Positions 1 through 6,198 of a stretch of 6,545 bases of DNA are shown here, one piece after another. The position numbers and the translations under genes were made by a program. Origin of the DNA: JALVDI01 sp039186435 (GTDB taxonomy: Bacteria > Myxococcota_A > Polyangia > Polyangiales > Houyiibacteriaceae); the NCBI GenBank assembly GCA_039186435.1, contig JBCDAA010000466.1:1-6545 (forward strand), read 5' to 3'. Every line of letters begins with the position of its first letter. Position 1 is the first letter of the stretch. Below the pieces are notes generated by a model. It worked only from the letters and a program-made list of their open reading frames with translations, had not been told where the DNA came from and searched no databases.

Positions 1-798
1 GACGAACTTGTGCGTAACCTCGAAACACAGCGCCGCGAGCTCGCCCTCGCCCGCGCCGCCCTCAGCGAAGAAAAGGACGCCCTGGCGACCCGCGAGGCCG
101 TGATTGCCAAGAAGGAAGAGTCGCTCCGGGAGAAGAAAGAAAAGGCCCTCGATGCCGAGGCGGCAAAGCTCCGCGATGCACTGCGGCGCTCCCGGGAAGA
201 CCTTCGTCGGGCGCGCCGGCTCCTCAAAAAGAAGCCGAACGAACAGAACCTCGACGACGTGCGTCGACGGATCGAAGAGGCCGCCCAAACCGCGGCGCTT
301 CGACCGCAGCAAACGCCCGAGGATTCCGGTGTACCGGTGGACCCGTCCACGCTGCGCGTCGGTGCTCGCGTGTGGGTTCCGCGCCTCCGGTCCTTTGCGG
401 AAATCCTGGAAGACCCGAAGCAGGGTCGCGTTCGCGTCATCGCCGGCGCGCTTCGACTCTTCGTTAACGTCGCGGACCTTCGAAAGGCGCCCGAAGAGCG
501 CGGCCGGCCCAAGCTCGCTCCGGCAGAACCCAAACCCGCCGCGCCGCCGAGCGCGGACAACACCCTCGATGTGCGCGGTCTCCGGGTGGATGAAGCCCTA
601 GGACTCGCCGAGTCCTTCCTCGACCGCATGTACGGCGCTTCCGAAACGGTGGCCTACATTCTTCACGGCATCGGGACAGGCGCCCTTCGCGACGCCATTC
701 GGACGCGTCTTCACGAGGACGCGTCCTACGTAAAGTCCTTCCGCGCGGGAACCCGCGACGAGGGCGGCGAACGACTCACGGTCGTGACGCTCAAGTAG
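1..798 (+). CDS. mutS2: MutS2-like protein, C-terminal part (coiled coil, KOW-like and Smr domains), 5' truncated
   Basis: The reading frame is open from base 1 and ends at TAG 796-798, so the gene starts left of the window and its MutS-type ATPase is not visible. The 265 visible codons encode, in order, a long charged Glu/Lys/Arg coiled coil (about residues 1-85), a small beta domain starting LRVGARVWVP and ending VADLRK (about 117-163, the KOW-like module between ATPase and Smr in MutS2), a Pro/Ala linker, and a C-terminal Smr domain (about 187-265). The Smr domain carries LDVRGLRVDEAL and HGIGTGALRDAIR, the LDxRG and HGxGxG signatures. MutS2 proteins bind branched DNA and limit recombination, and in Bacillus act on collided ribosomes; Smr domains are often nucleases. 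Which role applies here cannot be told. The GTG at position 10 is an internal Val codon, not the start. The gene converges on the kinase gene with one base between stops. Confidence 0.9.
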   Translation, partial: DELVRNLETQRRELALARAALSEEKDALATREAVIAKKEESLREKKEKALDAEAAKLRDALRRSREDLRRARRLLKKKPNEQNLDDVRRRIEEAAQTAALRPQQTPEDSGVPVDPSTLRVGARVWVPRLRSFAEILEDPKQGRVRVIAGALRLFVNVADLRKAPEERGRPKLAPAEPKPAAPPSADNTLDVRGLRVDEALGLAESFLDRMYGASETVAYILHGIGTGALRDAIRTRLHEDASYVKSFRAGTRDEGGERLTVVTLK

Positions 799-804
799 CC
801 TACT
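794..804. repeat. Palindrome formed by the two facing stop codons of mutS2 and the kinase gene
   Basis: AGTAG-C-CTACT is a perfect inverted repeat with 5-bp arms. It contains TAG of mutS2 (796-798) and, on the other strand, TAG of the kinase gene (800-802). It is too short to be a terminator and has no T-tract; the symmetry follows partly from both genes ending in TAG. Confidence 0.5.
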
Positions 805-2431
805 GAAAGATCGTCGGCATCTTTAGATCGTCGCCGCGCATTCCCGTCATGCCGGTCATCCCCGTCATGCCGTTCATGGGATCGGCGCGCATTCGCATTC
901 CGCGCGTGCGCCGCGGGATCAGTACGACCTGAACCGTCGTCTCCGTGGTCGGCGTAAGCGTGATCTGCCCGCGGCTTCGATCCCGCTGAGCGTGAATGAT
1001 GATCTCCTCGCCGATCGCCGCTTCGATGCTGCACGGAGTCGGAGTACATCCCTCTGTCGCTCCATCCACCGTCACGGTCGCTCCGTCACCGGGCCGCGTC
1101 TCGATTCGCACCGCGACCGTCGTCGGCGCGTCCATCGGCGTCGGCGGAACCTCCACCGGGTCGGGATCAGCCTGCTGCTCGGGATCCGGCTCAACTGTCG
1201 GCTGCGATCCCACCTGTGGTGGATCGGGCGGCGTTTCCACGACGGGCGGCGTCTGGCCATTTCCTCGCATCGCGAACCAAACCGCGCCCGCGCCGACCGC
1301 GATCAAGAGGACCGCGAGCATGGCGATCAACCCGCCGCGACGAGGCGGCGCGGCCGGAAACTCGTCGGTCGGCAGCGTCTGCGGCGTTCGCGGTCCGCGC
1401 GCCTTCGCTTTGACCGGCTCACCGTAGCCCACAAGCGTCGCCTGGCTGACGCGACCCTGCATTGCCTCGCGCACCGCCTCGCCGAGCTCCGCCATGGACC
1501 GATAGCGCTGATCGGGATCCTTCGAGAGCGCCTTGTAGACCACCATCTCGAGTTCCGCACTGCAGGAAACGTTCGGGTTCACGTCCCGAAGCGCTGGCGG
1601 TTCCTCGAACATATGCTGCGTCAGGATCCCCATGAAGCTGTCGCCCACGAAGGGAACCCGGCCCACCAAACACTCAAAGAGAATCACGCCCACGGCGTAA
1701 ACGTCGACGCGATGGTCGAGGGACTTTCCCGCCGCTTGCTCAGGCGACATGTACTCCGGCGTTCCGAAGATCATCCCGGTCTTCGTGAGCTTTCGACCCG
1801 GTGCACCCTCCGTCTCGATGTCGGACATCTTCGCGATGCCGAAGTCGACGATCTTGACGAAATCACGCTGGCTTCCCCGCTCCACGAGAAAGACGTTCTC
1901 CGGCTTCATGTCCCGGTGAACGATGCCCTTTTCGTGGGCGGCACCAAGCGCCGCACAGCACTGAAGAACGATCGCCGCGGTCCGCTCGGCCGGGAGAACG
2001 GTCTCGCGCGCAAGGACGTTCGCCAGGTCCTCCCCCTCGAGGAACTCCATGACGAAGTAGCTTTGACCTTGGGGCGTCGTCCCGAAGTCTGAGATGTCGA
2101 CAATGTTTTCGTGGCCGATTCGCGACGCGCTCTTCGCTTCTTGCCGAAAGCGCTCCACCACCTCTTCCCGTGAGGAGAAGTCGTCGCGAAGTACCTTCAT
2201 GGCCACGCGCTTCTCGATCACGGTGTGTTCGGCCTCGTAGACTAAACCCATCCCGCCTTCGCCGATCCGGCGACGCACCTTGTATTTGTCAAAGGTCGCG
2301 CCGAGAAGGGGATCATCCTTGTCGGGTTCCGCGTGCATCTGCGAAGGCGACACAAGCCGCGCCGCGTCCACCGGACAGAAGACCTCGCCTCCGTCGTACT
2401 CGGTTTTGCAGACCGGGCAGACCTTCTTCAT
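800..2431 (-). CDS. Membrane-anchored eukaryotic-type Ser/Thr protein kinase with N-terminal zinc ribbon and C-terminal PEGA-like domain
   Basis: The product is 543 aa from the ATG at 2431. A short zinc ribbon comes first (C5, C8, C19; CPVC...FCPVD). The kinase domain spans about 50-320: glycine loop GEGGMG 57-62, lysine in VAMK 79, catalytic loop HRDMKPEN 172-179 with Asp174, DFG 196-198, and GTPEYMSPEQ closing the activation segment at 223-232. All catalytic residues are present, so it should be active. One hydrophobic segment (about 367-388) puts the kinase in the cytoplasm and a Pro/Asp/Glu-rich stalk plus a PEGA-like domain (about 438-507) outside. The tail is Met-rich with MTG repeats. 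The substrate is unknown. The frame runs up to a TTG at 2638, but that start lies upstream of a strong promoter at 2562-2590, the added 69 codons are richer in A/T at third positions (about 25 of 69), and family members usually begin at the zinc ribbon. ATG 2431 has only a weak G-rich upstream stretch. Stand-alone gene, divergent from mutL. Confidence 0.9.
   Translation of the reverse strand: MKKVCPVCKTEYDGGEVFCPVDAARLVSPSQMHAEPDKDDPLLGATFDKYKVRRRIGEGGMGLVYEAEHTVIEKRVAMKVLRDDFSSREEVVERFRQEAKSASRIGHENIVDISDFGTTPQGQSYFVMEFLEGEDLANVLARETVLPAERTAAIVLQCCAALGAAHEKGIVHRDMKPENVFLVERGSQRDFVKIVDFGIAKMSDIETEGAPGRKLTKTGMIFGTPEYMSPEQAAGKSLDHRVDVYAVGVILFECLVGRVPFVGDSFMGILTQHMFEEPPALRDVNPNVSCSAELEMVVYKALSKDPDQRYRSMAELGEAVREAMQGRVSQATLVGYGEPVKAKARGPRTPQTLPTDEFPAAPPRRGGLIAMLAVLLIAVGAGAVWFAMRGNGQTPPVVETPPDPPQVGSQPTVEPDPEQQADPDPVEVPPTPMDAPTTVAVRIETRPGDGATVTVDGATEGCTPTPCSIEAAIGEEIIIHAQRDRSRGQITLTPTTETTVQVVLIPRRTRGMRMRADPMNGMTGMTGMTGMRGDDLKMPTIFQ
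833..877 (-). repeat. Five 9-bp units encoding a Met-Xaa-Gly repeat tail
   Basis: At the 3' end of the kinase gene five consecutive 9-base units read MNG, MTG, MTG, MTG, MRG. Glycine codons and one Thr codon vary between units, so the array is not a recent perfect duplication. It lies C-terminal of the PEGA-like domain, predicted outside the cytoplasm. Confidence 0.8.
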
Positions 2432-2457
2432 CGAATGCCCCGGTGGAACCTCGATGG

Positions 2458-2487
2458 CCCCGTCGCCGATGACCCCGTCGCCAATGA
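2458..2487. repeat. Two direct copies of a 15-bp repeat in the kinase leader
   Basis: CCCCGTCGCCGATGA (2458-2472) is followed directly by CCCCGTCGCCAATGA (2473-2487), one mismatch; a decayed further copy may follow. Read on the minus strand in the kinase frame it would give repeated GVIGD pentapeptides, so the 15-base period alone does not settle whether it is leader or coding. Confidence 0.7.
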
Positions 2488-2561
2488 CACCGTGATGGGA
2501 AAAGTAGGGCTCACGAAAACCAGTAAGGAGAGCGCCAAAAACGGCGTCGAAGTTCGGCCCC

Positions 2562-2590
2562 ACGTTATCAGAGCGGCCTTGGCCGGTCAA
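2562..2590 (-). promoter_or_regulatory. Predicted sigma70-type promoter of the kinase gene (extended -10)
   Basis: On the minus strand TTGACC (plus 2585-2590) is followed after exactly 17 bases by TAACGT (plus 2562-2567), and the -10 is preceded by TGA, giving the extended TGn form. The expected transcript start is near 2555, leaving a leader of about 125 nt before the ATG at 2431. The position inside the possible N-terminal extension is the main reason for preferring the downstream start. No experimental evidence. Confidence 0.55.
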
Positions 2591-2679
2591 CGCAGAGGCG
2601 GGAGCGCGAACCGGCGTTTTTCGTCGTAACTTCGACAAGTTACCTTGCTTGACCGCGCTCGCTCTGGTACCCGTTCTCC

Positions 2680-4404
2680 GTGGGCTCGATTCGCCTTTTG
2701 GACGACGCGCTGGCGGACCAAATCGCGGCCGGAGAGGTCGTCGAACGCCCTGCCAGCGTCGTCAAAGAGCTGCTCGACAACGCGATCGACGCGAAGTCGA
2801 AAGTCATCTCCGTAGAGATCTCCGAAGGAGGTCGTGACCTGATCCGCGTCTCGGACGATGGGGTCGGCATGGACCGCGAGGACGCGCTGATGTGCGTCCG
2901 CCGCCACGCCACGAGCAAACTCCGGCAATTCGCCGACCTCTCGGCGTTGACCACCATGGGCTTTCGCGGCGAAGCCCTCGCGTCCATCTCGTCCGTGTCG
3001 CGCTTTCGCCTGGTCACCTGTCAGGAGGGCGCTCTCGCCGGAACCGAGATCCGGATCGAGGGCGGCGCGGAAGCGCAGGTCCGCGACATCGGTGCCCCCC
3101 GAGGAACCACCGTCGAGGTCAAAGAGCTCTTCTACAACGTACCGGCGCGGCGAAAATTCCTGAAGGCGCGGCAGACCGAAACGCACCACGTTGGCGAAGC
3201 GTGCCTTCGCACTGCCCTCGCGCATCCGGCGATCCGCCTTTCCTTCGTGAGCAACGCGCGACGGGTTCGCGAGTACTTGCCCGCCGAAGACCGCAGTGCG
3301 CGTGCTCGCGCCATCTTCAACGACCAGCCGCTGCTCGACGTCGATGGCGCTCACGACGGCGTCGCACTGCATGCCGTCCTCGGCGGACCTGAGCGCGCCC
3401 GCGCTGGAGCAAGACACCTCTACCTCTTCGTGAACGGCCGGCCGGTCGTCGATCGCGCTCTCGCCCGGTCCGTCGCGTTCGCCTACGGAGACGCCCTCGA
3501 AATGGGCCGCTATCCCGCGGGGGTCGTCTTCGTGGAGCTCCCGCCGGCCGAGGTCGACGTGAACGCTCACCCGCAAAAGACCGAAGTGCGTTTTGCGCGG
3601 GCGAGCCGTGTCTTCGACGCCGTGACGAGGATCGTCGCCAAGGGTCTCGGCACCCGTAGCTGGGGCGAAGGAATCACCGGAAGCGTGGCCGCCGCCAAGG
3701 CGCCCGAAACCTCGGGACCCGCTGCGCGCTCCGCAGACTTTTGGAAGGAGCGCCTCGCCCCTGGGCCCTCGGTGGAAGGCAAGGATCGCTGGGGGCTTGC
3801 GACGGCACTCAAAGACGACCCCGGAACGTACGACCCCGTCTCCGAGACCCCGGCGAAACTCGCTGACGACGCAGAAGAGGGGCCGCCAGCGCCAGAGCCG
3901 TCCGTGCCTCCGCTTCGGGTGTTCGGACGGGTCGGGTCGCTCTGGCTGGCGGCGAGTCGAGAGCTCCTCTGGGCGGTTGACCCCCAACGCGCGGCAGCGA
4001 GCGTCGTCTCGATGACTTGGGGGGAGTCGATTCCAGCGCAGCGGCTGCGGTTCCCGGAACGAGTCGAGGTCGACGCCAACACCGCGAGCGCGATCGAGAG
4101 CGCGATCGATGCCCTCATCGCCATGGGTGTGGAGTGCACTGCGGTCGGCGAGGGAACGATCGCGATTCACACCCTCCCAACGCTCGGTCCTCTCGTGCGA
4201 GCGACCCTCGATCCTCCGGCGGTCCTCGATGCAGCCCTCCGCGCCCTCGAAAGCGATCCCGCCGAGCGCGCAAAAGCCCTGGCGCACGCCTGCTGCGCGA
4301 ACGTCGAAGATGCGTGCGCCGCCGCGGTGATCGATCGACTCCACCAGGAAGGACTCCTCGAGTCGGTGGCACGGGCCTGGCCCGCAAGCGATCTCCGACC
4401 GTGA
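2680..4404 (+). CDS. mutL: DNA mismatch repair protein MutL
   Basis: The product is 574 aa from the GTG at 2680, which puts the start 14 residues before IAAGEVVERP, about as in known MutL proteins; an in-frame stop at 2650-2652 leaves little room for an earlier one. The N-terminal GHKL ATPase (about 1-330) is intact: KELLDNAIDA with Glu30 and Asn34, DDGVGM 59-64, HATSK 76-80, GFRGEAL 94-100. MutL couples mismatch recognition by MutS to strand removal. An Ala/Pro-rich linker (about 330-410) leads to a C-terminal dimerisation domain from about 414 (VFGRVGSLWLAA). Where endonuclease-type MutLs have DQHAxxE, this protein has DPQRAAAS (434-441), and no CPHGRP motif ends the protein, so it appears to lack the metal-dependent nicking activity. 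No Shine-Dalgarno sequence is seen. It overlaps miaA by four bases (GTGA), a classic pairing. Confidence 0.95.
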   Translation: MGSIRLLDDALADQIAAGEVVERPASVVKELLDNAIDAKSKVISVEISEGGRDLIRVSDDGVGMDREDALMCVRRHATSKLRQFADLSALTTMGFRGEALASISSVSRFRLVTCQEGALAGTEIRIEGGAEAQVRDIGAPRGTTVEVKELFYNVPARRKFLKARQTETHHVGEACLRTALAHPAIRLSFVSNARRVREYLPAEDRSARARAIFNDQPLLDVDGAHDGVALHAVLGGPERARAGARHLYLFVNGRPVVDRALARSVAFAYGDALEMGRYPAGVVFVELPPAEVDVNAHPQKTEVRFARASRVFDAVTRIVAKGLGTRSWGEGITGSVAAAKAPETSGPAARSADFWKERLAPGPSVEGKDRWGLATALKDDPGTYDPVSETPAKLADDAEEGPPAPEPSVPPLRVFGRVGSLWLAASRELLWAVDPQRAAASVVSMTWGESIPAQRLRFPERVEVDANTASAIESAIDALIAMGVECTAVGEGTIAIHTLPTLGPLVRATLDPPAVLDAALRALESDPAERAKALAHACCANVEDACAAAVIDRLHQEGLLESVARAWPASDLRP

Positions 4405-5318
4405 ACCCGTCGATCCTGATTCTCGCGGGCGCCACCGCAACGGGAAAGACAGCGGCTGCCCTTCATCTCGCGAAGACGCTCGGTGGCGAGCTAGTGGGCG
4501 CCGACAGCATCCAGGTGTACCGCGGCTTCGACATTGGCTCCGCAAAACCGACCGCCGACGAACTTGGGGACACGCAGCATCATTTGCTCGACGTCCTCGA
4601 TCCCAACGAAACGATCGACGCCATGGGATACGCCCGCCTCGCCGACGCCGCGATTCAGGGGATCGCCTCGCGCGGGCACCTTCCCATCGTGGTGGGCGGC
4701 ACCGGCCTTTGGATTCGGGCGCTCCTGCGAGGACTCGTGAACGTGCCCTCCCCCGACCCGGTGATCCGTGCACGCCTCGAGGCGGAAGCTGCCGAGGACT
4801 CCCTCGCGCTTCACGCGCGCCTTCGATCGGTCGACCCGCGAAGCGCGGAAACGATCCACCCCAACGACGCTCTCCGCATCGTCCGCGCCCTCGAGGTGTT
4901 CGAACAGACCGGTCGACCCATGGGCGAGCTCCGGGCCGAACACGCGGAAGGCGAACCGCGCTACCCGGCGCTCTTTGTGGTCCTGGAGCGCGACGTCGAC
5001 ACCCTCAAGAGCCGCATTGAAACGCGCCTCGGCGCGATGGAGGAAGCTGGCTTCGTCGACGAGGTTCGCCGTCTTCTGCAGAAGTGGCCGCGCGACGCTC
5101 GCGCATTTGGCAGCGTGGGCTACCGCCAGGTCGTCGCTCACCTCGAGGACGGTGTGCCTTGGGAGGAAACGCGCCGCGCCATCCTCAAGGCGACCCGCGT
5201 CTACGCGCGCCGCCAGCGGACCTGGATGAACGGCGAACGTGGCGTCGACTGGCGTTGTGCTGCGGAAGACTTGATTCGCGCGGAAGGCGTCGACCGCATC
5301 AAGGCTCGCCTGGCGTGA
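4401..5318 (+). CDS. miaA: tRNA dimethylallyltransferase MiaA
   Basis: The product is 305 aa, the usual length for the family. It transfers a dimethylallyl group from DMAPP to N6 of A37 in tRNAs reading UNN codons, giving i6A37. Visible motifs: P-loop GATATGKT 10-17, DSIQVYRGFDIGSAKP 35-50 with the conserved Asp35, Ser36 and Gln38, TQHHLLDV 58-65, GGTGLW 99-104 (Trp where Tyr is common), RIVRALEV 159-166, GYRQ 240-243 and ATRVYARRQRTWM 264-276. The GTG at 4401 is chosen because it gives the canonical N-terminus right before the P-loop strand and overlaps the mutL stop as GTGA, implying translational coupling. The frame is open further upstream inside mutL but that part reads as Arg-rich out-of-frame mutL. 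Its 3' end overlaps the convergent radical SAM gene by 20 bp. Confidence 0.95.
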   Translation: MNPSILILAGATATGKTAAALHLAKTLGGELVGADSIQVYRGFDIGSAKPTADELGDTQHHLLDVLDPNETIDAMGYARLADAAIQGIASRGHLPIVVGGTGLWIRALLRGLVNVPSPDPVIRARLEAEAAEDSLALHARLRSVDPRSAETIHPNDALRIVRALEVFEQTGRPMGELRAEHAEGEPRYPALFVVLERDVDTLKSRIETRLGAMEEAGFVDEVRRLLQKWPRDARAFGSVGYRQVVAHLEDGVPWEETRRAILKATRVYARRQRTWMNGERGVDWRCAAEDLIRAEGVDRIKARLA

Positions 5319-6192
5319 ACATTCCGCAGGACGCGTAGACGTCCGGCCCGACGCGGGGAACGATCTTGGCGCGAGCGCGAAGTCGGGTTCGAAAGATCCG
5401 CAGCGCCTCCTCCAGCGCAGCCTGCGTCGCTTCCTCGCCGTGCGCATCGCTCGGCGGGTTGTAGCGGACAAGGTTGACGTGAACCTTGAGCTCTCGCTCA
5501 AGCACGGCGTCACAGATCGCGTGAACATCTTCAGGCGCATCGTTGACGCCCCGAATCACCGCGTGATGAATCTTCACCAGCTTGTACGAGTGCCGCTGCC
5601 AGGCCGCGAGCCGATCGAGCGCCTCACAGGCAGGCATCGCCCGCGGAAGCCACCGACGACGAACGCGCTCGTCCATCGAATAGAGCGAGTAGTAAATCTC
5701 TGGGAGGTAGCGCGAAAACACGTCCTCGAGCGACGCTGAGAGGCTCGCAGGCAGAATCGTGGACACCAGAAAACGCGCGCGTAGGTCCTGCGCCCGAGCA
5801 CGCTTCCAAAGCGCATCCAAGAGCTCACCGTTTCGCGCGACAAAGGCGTTGTTTGCGAGCGGCTCCCCACGCGCCATGAAGTTGAAGTGAACCACCTTGG
5901 CCGGCGTTTGCTGCGCCGCATGCGCGAGTACGAGATCCGCCTGCGCGAGAAACTCGGCGAAGTTCACATCGCGATGCCTCACCTGACGAGTCGCGGTGAG
6001 GTGACACATTCGGCAGGCCTGCGCGCATCCCGTTTGCGAGGAGAGGTACGCCGCGAAATAGTCCGGTGCTCGACGCACATAGCGCGCTTCGATCATTCCC
6101 GGCGTCGTCCGCAGCACCCAGTTCACCGACGCATCGCCCACGCTCGCGGTGGAAATGTAGTTCCCGCGTTCCTCCGATATTTGTATCGTCAC
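5299..6192 (-). CDS. Short RlmN/Cfr-like radical SAM protein
   Basis: The product is 297 aa from a GTG. The radical SAM cluster motif is C56, C60, C63 in SSQTGCAQACRMCHLTAT, the same setting as the SSQxGCxxxCxFC of RlmN. Further RlmN-like marks are GEPL 109-112, VSTILP 143-148, YYSLYSMDERVRRRWLP 167-183, RGVNDAPEDV 214-223, VNLVRYNPP 239-247 and a C-terminal ASCGMF with Cys289, matching the carrier cysteine of RlmN (CGQL). RlmN and Cfr methylate adenine carbon atoms in 23S rRNA, and RlmN also A37 of some tRNAs. This protein is about 90 residues shorter, missing the N-terminal domain, and Tyr49 sits where RlmN has its second catalytic cysteine, so the reaction and substrate are uncertain. It is not MiaB, as the UPF0004 and TRAM regions are absent. 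GGAG lies only 2 bases from the start; no good RBS. Confidence 0.8.
   Translation of the reverse strand: MTIQISEERGNYISTASVGDASVNWVLRTTPGMIEARYVRRAPDYFAAYLSSQTGCAQACRMCHLTATRQVRHRDVNFAEFLAQADLVLAHAAQQTPAKVVHFNFMARGEPLANNAFVARNGELLDALWKRARAQDLRARFLVSTILPASLSASLEDVFSRYLPEIYYSLYSMDERVRRRWLPRAMPACEALDRLAAWQRHSYKLVKIHHAVIRGVNDAPEDVHAICDAVLERELKVHVNLVRYNPPSDAHGEEATQAALEEALRIFRTRLRARAKIVPRVGPDVYASCGMFTPGEP
6175..6188. promoter_or_regulatory. Small AT-rich palindrome at the radical SAM / AbiEii-like divergent start
   Basis: CGATA-TTTG-TATCG is a perfect inverted repeat with 5-bp arms and a 4-base centre, in otherwise GC-rich DNA. It covers codons 2-6 of the radical SAM gene and lies 10 bases before the GTG of the divergent gene. 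On the plus strand TATCGT (6184-6189) could be a weak -10, without a good -35. An operator is possible; short arms make chance likely too. Confidence 0.3.
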
Positions 6193-6198
6193 CGCTCC

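Larger units (their letters stand above)
2432..2679. other. Divergent intergenic region between the kinase gene and mutL
   Basis: This is the only intergenic space of any size in the window (248 bp). It holds the predicted kinase promoter, the kinase leader with a 15-bp direct repeat, and the sequence just upstream of the mutL GTG. On the plus strand there is a TTGACC at 2649-2654, but no acceptable -10 at normal spacing, so the mutL promoter is not identified. No Shine-Dalgarno-like sequence precedes the mutL start. Confidence 0.6.

Noticed and set aside
10..12. GTG at position 10 as the start of a small Smr protein
   Set aside because: The frame is open to base 1 and the coiled coil is already running; the KOW-like module plus Smr order fits the C-terminal part of MutS2.
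992..2092. A 366-codon open frame on the plus strand opposite the kinase gene
   Set aside because: Its translation is rich in Arg, His and Asp without family features, while the minus strand encodes a complete kinase.
2649..2677. TTGACC at 2649-2654 as the -35 box of mutL
   Set aside because: At 16-18 bases spacing there is nothing like a -10 element (CGTTCT at 17), so the promoter is not supported.
4017..4400. Upstream extension of the miaA frame inside mutL
   Set aside because: The extra 128 residues are Arg/Ser/Gly-rich out-of-frame mutL; MiaA proteins start just before the P-loop strand, matching GTG 4401.
2587..4773. A 728-codon open frame on the minus strand opposite mutL and miaA
   Set aside because: It is a mirror of well-recognised genes in high-GC DNA; its translation is Arg/Gly/Glu-rich with no recognisable domain.
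4491..5540. A 349-codon minus-strand frame opposite miaA, running past its end
   Set aside because: It overlaps both miaA and the radical SAM gene, whose motifs are clear; no domain is seen in this frame.
5299..6192. MiaB, the methylthiotransferase acting after MiaA
   Set aside because: MiaB needs an N-terminal UPF0004 domain with three more cysteines and a TRAM domain; neither is present, and the GEPL and C-terminal Cys point to RlmN/Cfr.
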